This document shows positions 53,060 through 61,526 of a DNA stretch of 64,000 nt, piece by piece. The stretch spans positions 124,001 to 188,000 of the forward strand of contig NZ_BMOU01000006.1 in assembly GCF_014647235.1 (NCBI RefSeq), in the 5' to 3' direction. The DNA comes from Haloarcula pellucida (GTDB lineage: Archaea; Halobacteriota; Halobacteria; Halobacteriales; Haloarculaceae). The stretch's first letter is position 1. The number at the start of each line of letters is the position of its first letter. The position numbers and the translations under genes are program-made. The notes under the pieces were generated by a model that was not told where the DNA came from, searched no databases, and was given only the letters and a program-made list of their open reading frames with translations.

Positions 53060-54883
53060 TCAGTTGTCGACGATGCCGCCGTAGCCGTGGCTCCCGTAGC
53101 CGGACTCGCCGAACTCGTCGTTTGGAATCGGTGTCAGTGTCGCAGTCGCCGTCTCGGTGGCAGTCGCCGTCGCTGTCGGCGTGGGCGACGGGGCCATCCC
53201 TTCGTACAGCGACGTGACCGCGCTGGCGGTCAACGCGGTGTCGTAGACCCGCACGTCGTCGACGGTGCCGACCATCCCGTAGTAGGAGGTGTAGCCGTTG
53301 TCGCCGCGGCCGACGTACAGCGACCGGGTGCTGTGGACGACCGAACCGGACTGCGACGCGTCTCGGTCGACCTCTCCGCCGTCGAGATACAGCACGAGGG
53401 CGTCGCCGTCCCACGTCAGCAGGAGGTGGTGCCACTCGCCGTCGTGGGTGGCGACGCCGAACGGGTTGACCGAGGCCTGCCCGCTCTCGACGGCGACGTG
53501 GCCGCGGACGCTGTTGTCAGTCTGGACGTCGACGGCGTAGCCTTCGTCGCCGAAGCGCGCGTCGGCCTTCTGGACCACGGTCTGACTGTTCGCGCCGCTG
53601 GTCGTCCGGTACCACCCGCCGAAGGAGAGTTCGGCAGTCGGCGTCAGCGAGGCGGCGTCCGCGACTTCGACGTAGTCGTCGCTACTCGACCCGAACGTGA
53701 CGCCGGAGGTGCCGAACACGCCGGTCGTGTCGAGCGTCGGCGACCCGCGGAGGAACCCGTCTGCGGACCCGACGCTGTCGGCCGCGACGGTCCCGCTCGT
53801 CTCCTCGAACCGCCAGCGAGCGACCGGCGCCGGGCCGGTACTCTCGGTGGGCGTCGGGGTTGGCGTCGGGGTTGGGGTGGGTGTCTCGGTAGGTGTCGGT
53901 GTCGCCGTTTCCGTCGGCGTCGGCGTGGATGTCGGTGTCTCCGTCTCGGTAGGCGTCGGGGTCGAGGTTGGTGTCGCTGTCGCCGTCTCGGTGGGTGTCG
54001 GCGTCGCAGTCGTCTCTGACACCCCCTCGTAGAGGTCCGTCACCTCGCTCGCCGACAGCGCGCGGTCGTAGACCCGCACGTCGTCGACGGCCCCGTCCAT
54101 CCCGTAGTAGGAGGTGTAGCCGTTGTCGCCGCGGCCGACGAACAGCGACCGGTCGCTGTGGACGACAGCGCCCGATTGGGAGGCGTCTCGGTCCACCTCG
54201 GTCCCGTCGAAGTACAGGACGAGGGCGTCGCCGTCCCACGTCAGCAAGAGGTGGTGCCACTCGCCGTCGTGGGTGGCGACACCCCAGGGGTTCACCGAGG
54301 CTTGTCCGCTCTCGACGGCGACGTGGCCGCGGACGCTGTTGTCCGTCTGGACGTCGACGGCGTAGCCCTCGTCGCCGAAGCGCGCGTCGGCCTTCTGGAC
54401 CACGGTCTGGCTGTTCGACTCGCTGTCTGTCCGGTACCACCCACCGAAGGAGAGTGCGGCGGGACGGAGGGCGCCCGCGTCGGCTACCTCGACGTAGTTG
54501 CCAGACCCCGACAGGAAGTCGTAGGCCGTCGAGTCGTGGACGCCCGGGACCCCCTGTGTCGGCGCGCCGCGGATAGCGCCGTCGTTGCCGCCGACGGCGT
54601 CCGCCGCGGTCGACCCGGTCCCGTCGAGCGTCCAGTGGGCGACGAGGCCGTCGCTCGGTCCCGACAGCGACAGGGCGCGCGGTGCGAACACCGCCGACTG
54701 AACGTCGCCAGTGACGACCCACGGGACGCCACCGTATCCGAGACGACGCGTTCCGTCCGGATCCTGACCCAGACATCCAGCCACGGACGCGGTGCCGAGC
54801 GCTCCCCCCGTCAACTTGAGCAGCGAGCGTCTGGAGAGGTCGTGACTGTCGGCGTCGTCCGTCGGCGGTGGGTCCGGTACCAT
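53060..54883 (-). CDS. Lipoprotein with two nearly identical LamG domains
   Basis: Protein of 607 residues. Tat signal RRSLLKLTGG and lipobox VAGC (Cys37) anchor it outside the membrane. LamG-like domain 1 covers about 78-290 (FGGWYRTDSESNSQTVVQKADARFGDEGYAVDVQ region) and domain 2 about 355-555. They are joined by a Thr/Pro/Glu repeat linker (TPTPTETATATP units) of 55-60 residues. The last 50 residues are another Thr-rich stretch and a Gly/Tyr-rich end. LamG folds bind carbohydrate, so the protein could attach to or sense surface glycan. Short ATPS-like repeats favour length variation. Confidence 0.8.
   Translation of the reverse strand: MVPDPPPTDDADSHDLSRRSLLKLTGGALGTASVAGCLGQDPDGTRRLGYGGVPWVVTGDVQSAVFAPRALSLSGPSDGLVAHWTLDGTGSTAADAVGGNDGAIRGAPTQGVPGVHDSTAYDFLSGSGNYVEVADAGALRPAALSFGGWYRTDSESNSQTVVQKADARFGDEGYAVDVQTDNSVRGHVAVESGQASVNPWGVATHDGEWHHLLLTWDGDALVLYFDGTEVDRDASQSGAVVHSDRSLFVGRGDNGYTSYYGMDGAVDDVRVYDRALSASEVTDLYEGVSETTATPTPTETATATPTSTPTPTETETPTSTPTPTETATPTPTETPTPTPTPTPTPTESTGPAPVARWRFEETSGTVAADSVGSADGFLRGSPTLDTTGVFGTSGVTFGSSSDDYVEVADAASLTPTAELSFGGWYRTTSGANSQTVVQKADARFGDEGYAVDVQTDNSVRGHVAVESGQASVNPFGVATHDGEWHHLLLTWDGDALVLYLDGGEVDRDASQSGSVVHSTRSLYVGRGDNGYTSYYGMVGTVDDVRVYDTALTASAVTSLYEGMAPSPTPTATATATETATATLTPIPNDEFGESGYGSHGYGGIVDN
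53240..54420 (-). repeat. Near-identical duplicated segments of the LamG gene
   Basis: About 355 bases at 53240-53593 are repeated at 54065-54420, 825 bases apart in direct orientation. Both begin gtcgtagacccgcacgtcg and differ at scattered positions only. The first encodes domain 2, the second domain 1. High nucleotide identity suggests recent duplication or ongoing gene conversion. Confidence 0.85.
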
Positions 54884-54906
54884 CTTGCCATCAGATGGTT
54901 ACCAGC

Positions 54907-54914
54907 AAATATAT
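54907..54914 (-). promoter_or_regulatory. TATA box of the LamG gene
   Basis: Minus-strand atatattt lies about 27 bases before the ATG at 54883, predicting a leaderless mRNA for the LamG/beta-helix pair. Confidence 0.6.
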
Positions 54915-55009
54915 CCTTTACTACTACTGTTGTCGAACTTTCAGGATGGGTGTGGGGGTGAAAACCACGAGGCAAACTCCGACTGCGGCAAAACAGTCGA
55001 GAGGCTCGC

Positions 55010-56809
55010 TTACTCGACGGTGACGCTCTTCGCGAGATTACGCGGTCTGTCGATGGGGCGGGCCTTGCTGTCGGCGACGTAGTAGGCGAACAACTGGAGG
55101 TAGACGTTCGCGGCCAGCGGTTCCAGCAGGCCGAGGTCGGGCACGCCGAATCCCACCTCGTAGTCGCCTTCGTGGCCAGACTCGGAGGCGATGGCGATGA
55201 CCGGCGCGCCGCGGGACTGGACCTCCTTGACGTTGTTCCGGGTCTCCTCGGGCCGGGCGCCGTCGGTGAGGACCGCCAACACGGGCGTCGCCTCGGTGAC
55301 CAGCGCCAGCGGCCCGTGTTTCAGTTCGCCCGCGGGGAACCCCTCGGCGTGGTCGTAGGATATCTCCTTCAGTTTGAGCGCGCCCTCCAACGCGACCGGG
55401 TTGGCGAACCGCCGACCGATGAAGAAGAACGCCTCGCCGCCCGCGTAGGCCTCCGCCACCTCGCGGACCTCCTCGTCGCGGTCGAGGGCCTGCTGGACGG
55501 CACCCGGGAGGTCCTGCAGGTTCGAGAGCAGTTCCCGGCCCGCCACGGGGTCGAGGTCGCCGCGCACGTCGGCCACGTCTATCGCAAACATGGCGAGGCT
55601 CACCACCTGCGAGGCGAACGTCTTGGTCGCGGCGACGCCGATCTCCGGCCCCGCCTGGATGTACAGGGCGTCGTCGCACTCGCGGGCGACGGTGCTCCCG
55701 ACGGTGTTGGTGACGCCGAGCGTCCGGATGCCGGTCCGTTTCGCCATCCGCAACGCGCGGAGGGTGTCGGCCGTCTCACCGCTCTGGCTGACGCCGACGA
55801 CGAGGGTCCGACTCGGGTCCCGGCCGCTCCCGACGGTGTACTCGCTGGCGTACTCGACGGTCGCGCGCACGTCCGCCAGCGTCTCCAGCAGTTGCTTCCC
55901 GTACAGACAGGCGTGGTAGGAGGTGCCACAGGCGACGAGCTGGATCTCGTCGAGGTCGTCGAGGAAGGACCGAGACAGCGAGAGGTCGAGGTCGACCCGC
56001 TCCTCGATGGGGTCGATGCGGCCGGCGACGGCCTGCCGCAGCGCCTGTGGTTGCTCGTGAATCTCCTTGAGCATGTAGTGTTCGTAGCCGCCCTTCTCGG
56101 CGGCCTCGGCGTCCCACTGGATGGTGTGGACCGCGCGGTCGACCGGGGTGCCGTCGTGCCAGACCGAGATGCCGTCCCGCGTCAGGTGGGCGACGTCGCC
56201 GTCCTCCAGATACGACACCTCGCGGGTGTGTTCCAACAGTGGCGTCACGTCGCTCGCGATGAAGTTGCCGTCCGCCCCGTGGCCGACGACGAGAGGGCTG
56301 TTCCGACGGGCCGCGACGATGCCGTCGTACCCCGCCGCCACGACGCCCAGCGCGTAGCTCCCCTCGATGCGGTCGACGACGGCGGCGACCGCCTCCCGCA
56401 GGTCCGGGGTACGTTCGAGTTCGTCCTCGACGAGGTGGGCGACGACCTCCGTGTCCGTCTCGCTGCGGAACGTGTGCTCGGGCAGTTCGGCCCGCAGGTC
56501 GTCGTAGTTGCCGACGATGCCGTTGTGGACGACGGCGACCCGACCCGAACAGTCGGTGTGGGGGTGGGCGTTGGCGTCCGTCGGTTTCCCGTGCGTGCTC
56601 CAGCGGGTGTGGCCGATGCCACAGGTCTGGAGGGCGTCCTCGGGGAGGTCGAGGTCGGCCACGAGGCCGACCTGTTTGGTCACCGAGAGCGCGTCGTCGA
56701 CCAGTGCGACGCCCGCGGAGTCGTAGCCGCGGTACTCCAGTTTCTGTAACCCCGCCACCAGTCGTGGCTGGGCCGGTTCCGCGCCGACGTAGCCGATGAT
56801 TCCACACAT
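55010..56809 (-). CDS. glmS: Glutamine-fructose-6-phosphate aminotransferase
   Basis: Enzyme of 599 residues making glucosamine-6-phosphate from fructose-6-phosphate and glutamine, the first step to UDP-GlcNAc. After Met removal the catalytic Cys is residue 2 (MCGIIGYVG). The glutaminase domain (about 1-240) has GHTRWSTHG and HNGIVGNY. Two SIS isomerase domains (about 285-420 and 450-590) follow, ending KSVTVE. The start is two bases after the stop of the nucleotidylyltransferase gene. Provides amino sugar precursors for the glycan genes around it. Confidence 0.95.
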   Translation of the reverse strand: MCGIIGYVGAEPAQPRLVAGLQKLEYRGYDSAGVALVDDALSVTKQVGLVADLDLPEDALQTCGIGHTRWSTHGKPTDANAHPHTDCSGRVAVVHNGIVGNYDDLRAELPEHTFRSETDTEVVAHLVEDELERTPDLREAVAAVVDRIEGSYALGVVAAGYDGIVAARRNSPLVVGHGADGNFIASDVTPLLEHTREVSYLEDGDVAHLTRDGISVWHDGTPVDRAVHTIQWDAEAAEKGGYEHYMLKEIHEQPQALRQAVAGRIDPIEERVDLDLSLSRSFLDDLDEIQLVACGTSYHACLYGKQLLETLADVRATVEYASEYTVGSGRDPSRTLVVGVSQSGETADTLRALRMAKRTGIRTLGVTNTVGSTVARECDDALYIQAGPEIGVAATKTFASQVVSLAMFAIDVADVRGDLDPVAGRELLSNLQDLPGAVQQALDRDEEVREVAEAYAGGEAFFFIGRRFANPVALEGALKLKEISYDHAEGFPAGELKHGPLALVTEATPVLAVLTDGARPEETRNNVKEVQSRGAPVIAIASESGHEGDYEVGFGVPDLGLLEPLAANVYLQLFAYYVADSKARPIDRPRNLAKSVTVE

Positions 56810-56811
56810 GA

Positions 56812-57972
56812 TTACCCCCTCCGTATCGTGTCGCCGCTGTCGATCCGTCCCCGCAGGACGGTCCCGCAGTCGGCCAGCACCTCGCGGCCGACGACGGTGC
56901 CCGGTGCGACGGTGACGCCGCCGCGCAGGGTCGTCCGGTCGGCCAGCACCGCGCCCAGACCCACGTCGTCGTGGACCGTCTCGCCGACGACGACCCGCGC
57001 CGGGCCGCCCTCGGCGGTGGCGTTCGGGCCGACCGACACCGACTCGCCCACGATGCAATCGTTGAGGACGGCGCCGTCACCGATGCGAGCGCCCGCCATC
57101 ACGATGCAGTTCGAGAGCGTCGCGTTCGCGCCCACGCGGACGTTCCGACCGAGGGCCGTGCCCGGCAGGAGCGTCGCGTTCGGCCCCACGGTGACGCCCT
57201 CGTCCAGCGCCACGTCGTCCGCGACGGCGGCGCTGTCGTGGACGGCGGCGCCGTCGACGTCGTCGTCCCGTCGGCGGAGCAACGCGGCGTTCGTCGTCAG
57301 CAGGTCCCACGGGTAGGTGAGGTCCTGCCACGTGCCGCGGTGGAGCACCGCCGACAGCGACCCGTCGTCGGCCAACCGCTGGAGCGTGGTCGCCATCCCG
57401 TAGTCCTGCCCCTCCGCCGGGTCGATGTCCCGGACCACGTCGAAGACGCTCGAATCGAAGACGTACGCCCCGGCGTTGACGAGGAACGGTGGGTCGTCGG
57501 TCGGGTCCTTCGAGACGGCCACGACCGACTCGCCGTCGACCGCGACCGCGCCGTACTCCGTCGGTCGGTCGGACTGCACGGCGGCGATGGTCGCCCGCTC
57601 GGTCCGCTCCCACCGCTCCAGCAGGTCGGCCAGCAGGTCGGCGTCGACCAACTGGTCGCCGTGGAGGACGAGGAACGGCCCGTCGACGACGGACTCGGTC
57701 TGTGCCAGCGCGTGGGCCGCGCCGAGCTGGTGGTTCTGTACGACGTACCGTATCGGGACGCCCCACTCGTCGCCGTCGCCGAAGTGGCTCTGGATGCGTT
57801 CGCGTGCGTGGCCCACGACGAGCACGATCTCGTCGGCGCCGGCTTCGACTGCGGCCTCCAGTACGGATTCGAGAATGGGCTGGTTACCGACTGGGACCAT
57901 CGGTTTCGGCCGGCCCTCGGTCAACGGGCCGAGCCGTTGGCCTTCGCCGGCCGCGAGTATCACCGCTTGCAT
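56812..57972 (-). CDS. Bifunctional sugar-1-phosphate nucleotidylyltransferase/acetyltransferase-like protein (GlmU type)
   Basis: Protein of 386 residues. The nucleotidyltransferase domain (about 1-230) starts AVILAAGEGQRLGPLTEGRPKPMVPVG and has LHGDQLVDAD (metal site) and VNAGAYVFDSSVFD. The C-terminal left-handed beta-helix (about 235-380) shows hexapeptide repeats (VTVGPNATLLPGTALGRNVRVGANATL region). Would make UDP-GlcNAc or dTDP-glucose. Together with glmS it supplies UDP-GlcNAc to the glycosyltransferases. First gene of a two-gene unit. Confidence 0.88.
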   Translation of the reverse strand: MQAVILAAGEGQRLGPLTEGRPKPMVPVGNQPILESVLEAAVEAGADEIVLVVGHARERIQSHFGDGDEWGVPIRYVVQNHQLGAAHALAQTESVVDGPFLVLHGDQLVDADLLADLLERWERTERATIAAVQSDRPTEYGAVAVDGESVVAVSKDPTDDPPFLVNAGAYVFDSSVFDVVRDIDPAEGQDYGMATTLQRLADDGSLSAVLHRGTWQDLTYPWDLLTTNAALLRRRDDDVDGAAVHDSAAVADDVALDEGVTVGPNATLLPGTALGRNVRVGANATLSNCIVMAGARIGDGAVLNDCIVGESVSVGPNATAEGGPARVVVGETVHDDVGLGAVLADRTTLRGGVTVAPGTVVGREVLADCGTVLRGRIDSGDTIRRG

Positions 57973-57988
57973 GGGTCTCCCGTCCAGC

Positions 57989-58001
57989 TAAGCATAGCTT
58001 A
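57989..58001 (-). promoter_or_regulatory. Palindrome at the nucleotidylyltransferase promoter
   Basis: taagc/gctta with a 3-base centre is placed 17-29 bases before the ATG at 57972, where a TATA box would be expected. It could be a repressor site overlapping the core promoter. No matching regulator is seen in the window. Confidence 0.35.
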
Positions 58002-58087
58002 CCGGTGGTCGCCGACCGGGATATAGGTTGCTCCGCGTCCGGTATGCGCTGACAAACCGTTAACTGCGTGCGGCCCGTCCTCCGTGC

Positions 58088-59488
58088 ATGAATCGACGGA
58101 ATGTGGGGGTCGCGGGGTCGTCGCGACGAGTCTTCTTGCGGACGCTCGGTGCGGTCGGGGCCGCCAGTGCACTCGCCGGGTGTTCGTTCGGCGCGCGCGA
58201 CGACGCTAGCGGTGGCGACGGCGACGGTGGCGACGCCGCCGATGGCGGCGACGGGAGCGACAGCGGCGGGTCGACCGGCAACTTCTTCGAGCAGGGGCCG
58301 ACGATCGGCGTCGAAGCGGTGGCGACCGGACTCGTCTCGCCGACGGCCCTCGTGACGGCAGACGACGGCACCGACAGGCGGTTCGTCGTCGACCAGACGG
58401 GCGTGGTGTACGTCCACGGCCCCGACGGCCTCCGCGAGGAGCCGTTTCTGGACCTCTCGGACCGACTGGTCGCACTCGGACAGGACCTCCCGAACTGGGT
58501 AGCCTTCGACGAGCGCGGACTGCTCGGGCTGGCGTTCCACCCCGAGTTCGCGGACAACGGCCTGTTCTACGTCCGGTACAGCACGCCCGCGGCCGACGAG
58601 GAACTCGACCACCGGGAACGGCTCTCGGAGTTCCGGGCGACGGCCGACGGGACGCGGGGCGACCTCGGGACCGAGCGAGTGCTACTGGACCTGCCCTGGG
58701 AACGGCCCATCCACCAGGCGGGGACGATAGAGTTCGGCCCCGATGGCTACCTCTACGCGGCGCTGGGCGACGGCCTGAACCCGTTCAACGGACAGGACCT
58801 GACGGGCAATCTGAAGGGCTCCGTCCTCCGCCTCGACGTCGACGGCCGCACCGGCGACCTGCCCTACGGCATCCCCGCGGACAACCCGCTGGTCGGGCGG
58901 GAGGGCCGCGACGAGCAGTACGCGTGGGGCCTGCGGAACCCGTGGAAGATGGCCTTCAGCGGCGACCAGCTCATCCTGGGCGACGTCGGGCAGGCGACCT
59001 ACGAGGAGGTCGACGTCGTCGAGAAGGGCGGAAACTACGGGTGGCCCCTGAAGGAGGGGTTCCACTGTCACGACCCGCAACTGGGGACGAGCGAGGACGG
59101 TGAATGCGTCGTCGAGTCCGACCGCGGCGAACCGCTCGTCGACCCGGTGCTGGAGTTCCCGCACTTCGACGAGGAGGGGTATCCCGTCGGCTTCGCGGTC
59201 ATCGGCGGCCACGTCCACACCGGGACCGTCGACGCGCTCCGCGACGAGTACGTCTTCGGTGCGTTCACGAGTTCGTTCACCGAGGCCGCCGGCCGCATCG
59301 TCGCCGCGACGCCGCGGGACTCCGGTCGGTGGCCGATGCGTGAGGTGCAGGTGGAGGGTGGCCTCGATATACAGGTGCTGTCGTTCGGGCAGGACGGCGA
59401 CGACAGCTACGTCCTCGGGACGCGGGCGGCACTGGCCGAGAACCCCCTCTCGAAGCGTGAGGGTGTGGTCTATCGGCTCACCAGTTAG
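58088..59488 (+). CDS. PQQ-dependent-type soluble sugar dehydrogenase lipoprotein (GSDH family)
   Basis: Secreted protein of 466 residues. Tat motif SRRVFLRTLG, lipobox LAGC (Cys32), and an Asp/Gly-rich linker to about 62. The six-bladed GSDH propeller follows: VATGLVSPTALVTADDGTDRRFVVDQTGVVYV, GLLGLAFHPEFADNGLFYVRYS, EFGPDGYLYAALGDG and WGLRNPWKMAF. Members oxidise aldoses outside the membrane, often with PQQ as cofactor. PQQ synthesis genes are not in this window, so cofactor use is open. Divergent from the glmU-like gene. Confidence 0.85.
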   Translation: MNRRNVGVAGSSRRVFLRTLGAVGAASALAGCSFGARDDASGGDGDGGDAADGGDGSDSGGSTGNFFEQGPTIGVEAVATGLVSPTALVTADDGTDRRFVVDQTGVVYVHGPDGLREEPFLDLSDRLVALGQDLPNWVAFDERGLLGLAFHPEFADNGLFYVRYSTPAADEELDHRERLSEFRATADGTRGDLGTERVLLDLPWERPIHQAGTIEFGPDGYLYAALGDGLNPFNGQDLTGNLKGSVLRLDVDGRTGDLPYGIPADNPLVGREGRDEQYAWGLRNPWKMAFSGDQLILGDVGQATYEEVDVVEKGGNYGWPLKEGFHCHDPQLGTSEDGECVVESDRGEPLVDPVLEFPHFDEEGYPVGFAVIGGHVHTGTVDALRDEYVFGAFTSSFTEAAGRIVAATPRDSGRWPMREVQVEGGLDIQVLSFGQDGDDSYVLGTRAALAENPLSKREGVVYRLTS

Positions 59489-60402
59489 AGGACGCCCACT
59501 GACTCGTACCAGTCGATGGTCTCGGTCAGCGCCGACTGCCACGAGCGCTGGCGGACCGGGGCCTGTTCGGTCAGGTCCTCACGGACCGTGCCGAAGTCGC
59601 CCCGTTCGAGGAACCCGTCGCCGGGCACCGGCGAGACGCCGACCCGGTGGAGCAGGTCCAGCGTCGGCTTGACGACCCAGCGAGTCACGCCGTAGGGGAC
59701 GCCGACGACGCGGCAGTTCCCCGGCGCGTGTCGCGCGATGGTCCCCAGCACCTGCCGGTTCGAGAGGTTCGGGCCGGTAATCAGGTGCCGGCCGGTCGCT
59801 CTCTCGTCGAGACAGTGCTCGATACTCGCGGTCACGTCGTCGACGTGGACGACGTTGTACTCGTCGTAGGTGTACAGCGGCGGCACCAGCACCCGGTTGG
59901 CCGCGATGGGCCGGACGTGTTCGTAGCGGGTCAGCCGGTAGTCCCGCGGGCCGCAGATGTAGGTGGGGTACAGCGCCGCCACGTCGAAGGGGTGGGCCTG
60001 CCCGAACAGCAGGTCCTCCACGGCGACCTTCGAGCGCTGGTACGGCGAGTCCGTATCCGCCGGCACCTCGGGGTGGGCCCCGACGGTGCTGAGGAAGACG
60101 AACGTCTCCACGTCGGCGTTGGCCGCCGCGTCGACCAACCGCTGGGTACCGCCGGCGTTCGTCCGTTGCATCTCCGACTGTGCGTACACCGCGGCCGCGA
60201 GATGGACGACCGAGTCGACGCCGTCCATCGCCGCCGCGAGCGAACCGGGGTCCGAGAGGTCGGCCTCGACGGTGTCGACGCCGTCGGGAAGCCGCGCCGT
60301 CGACGCGCCCGGTCGGACCATCGCCACCGTCTCGCGGTCGGCCATCGCGTGCAGGAGGTTCAGGCCGATGAACCCCGTCGCACCCGTGACGAGGACGGTC
60401 AC
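59485..60402 (-). CDS. NAD-dependent epimerase/dehydratase family protein
   Basis: Extended SDR of 305 residues. NAD motif TGATGFIGLNLL (about 7-18), then VVHLAAAVYAQS, the catalytic triad region FLSTVGAH and YQRSK (Tyr-x-x-x-Lys), and a C-terminal substrate domain. It is of the nucleoside-diphosphate-sugar or dihydroflavonol reductase type. It overlaps the Gfo/Idh/MocA gene by four bases with GTGA, so a GTG start at 60402 is used. Probable nucleotide-sugar modification. Confidence 0.83.
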   Translation of the reverse strand: MTVLVTGATGFIGLNLLHAMADRETVAMVRPGASTARLPDGVDTVEADLSDPGSLAAAMDGVDSVVHLAAAVYAQSEMQRTNAGGTQRLVDAAANADVETFVFLSTVGAHPEVPADTDSPYQRSKVAVEDLLFGQAHPFDVAALYPTYICGPRDYRLTRYEHVRPIAANRVLVPPLYTYDEYNVVHVDDVTASIEHCLDERATGRHLITGPNLSNRQVLGTIARHAPGNCRVVGVPYGVTRWVVKPTLDLLHRVGVSPVPGDGFLERGDFGTVREDLTEQAPVRQRSWQSALTETIDWYESVGVL

Positions 60403-61409
60403 TGCTCGGCCCTCCACGCGGCCCCGGTCCGCTCGTACACCGCATCGATTACCTCGGCGACGGCGACGCCCCGTGACGCGGGCGCGGCCGTCTCGGTGTC
60501 GCCCGCGGCGGCGTGGTCGGCGAAGTCGTGGATGCGGGCGGTGTGGGCGTCCTCGTCGCCCGCCGGGAACAGCGTCGCCACGCCGACGTCGACCAGTGGC
60601 AGGTCGCCGTGCTGGAACTCGATTGGGCGGCCGTGGACCTCGCCCCGTAACGTCTCGGCGTCGAGTTCCAGCCACCCCTCCGTTCCGACGACGAGGACCC
60701 GCGTCACGCCGTCGGTCTGGGTCCACGTCGCCGAGAGGTCCACGGGAACCTCGTCGATTTCGAGCGAGACGCGGGCGGTGTCCTCGACGGCGTGCCCCCG
60801 CAGGTGTCGCACGTCGGCGGCCGTCACCGTCGCGTCCTCGCCGAACGTCTCGAAGAGCACGTCCAGCGAGTGCGGGAACAGGTCGCGGGCGACGCCGCCG
60901 CCCGCGAGGTCGGGATCGTAGTACCACCCCTGCTGTGGCGGCGCCGAGTGGTGGGCGACGGTCACCTCGACGACGTCGCCGAGCAGGTGGTTCGATAGCA
61001 TCTCCAGCGCGCGCTCGTAGTTCCGGTAGTACCGGTGGAGGTAGCCCACCTGCGTCACGACGCCGGCCGCGTCGGCGGCCTCGGCCATCCGGCGGGCACT
61101 CTCGGCAGTCAGGGCCAGCGGTTTCTCACAGAGGACGTGACAGCCCGCGTCGACGGCGTCCAGAAAGATTCCTTCGTGCGTACTCGGCGGCGTGCAGATA
61201 CTGACGACGTCGAGGCCGTGGGCCGCGAGCATCGCTTCGGCGTCCGCGTAGCCCGGTACCGAGAGGTCCCTCTCGACGGCCGACCGCCGGGCGTCGTCGC
61301 GTTCGGCGACGGCCACGACGCGCGTGTCGGGGTGACTGGTGAATGCCGGCACGTGGTAGTCGGTGGCCATCCAGCCAGCCCCGACGACCCCGACGGCCAG
61401 TTCGGTCAT
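60399..61409 (-). CDS. Gfo/Idh/MocA family oxidoreductase
   Basis: NAD(P)-dependent oxidoreductase of 336 residues. Rossmann N-terminal half (GVVGAGWMATDYHVPAF) with CEKPLALT (active-site Lys) near 95. The C-terminal half contains GGGVARDLFPHSLDVLFETFG (catalytic Asp/His). Typical substrates are sugar derivatives such as UDP-hexosamine or inositol. Overlap with the epimerase gene suggests both act on the same nucleotide sugar, for example a UDP-N-acetylglucosamine-derived one supplied by glmS (inference). Confidence 0.87.
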   Translation of the reverse strand: MTELAVGVVGAGWMATDYHVPAFTSHPDTRVVAVAERDDARRSAVERDLSVPGYADAEAMLAAHGLDVVSICTPPSTHEGIFLDAVDAGCHVLCEKPLALTAESARRMAEAADAAGVVTQVGYLHRYYRNYERALEMLSNHLLGDVVEVTVAHHSAPPQQGWYYDPDLAGGGVARDLFPHSLDVLFETFGEDATVTAADVRHLRGHAVEDTARVSLEIDEVPVDLSATWTQTDGVTRVLVVGTEGWLELDAETLRGEVHGRPIEFQHGDLPLVDVGVATLFPAGDEDAHTARIHDFADHAAAGDTETAAPASRGVAVAEVIDAVYERTGAAWRAEQ

Positions 61410-61526
61410 GGACTACCTCTCGCCCGTGGCGGAGATAAACCCATCCCTAGGCGCGGCTTACTGCGGGACGTGGCGCTCCCCGACCGAACCATACAGTTAG
61501 GGCGAGGCCGCGCGAACGCATATCGG

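Noticed and set aside
53968-54576. Arg/Pro/Ser-rich open frame opposite the LamG linker
   Set aside because: It is the complement of the Thr/Pro linker and LamG repeats. The lipobox and Tat signal show the real gene is on the minus strand.
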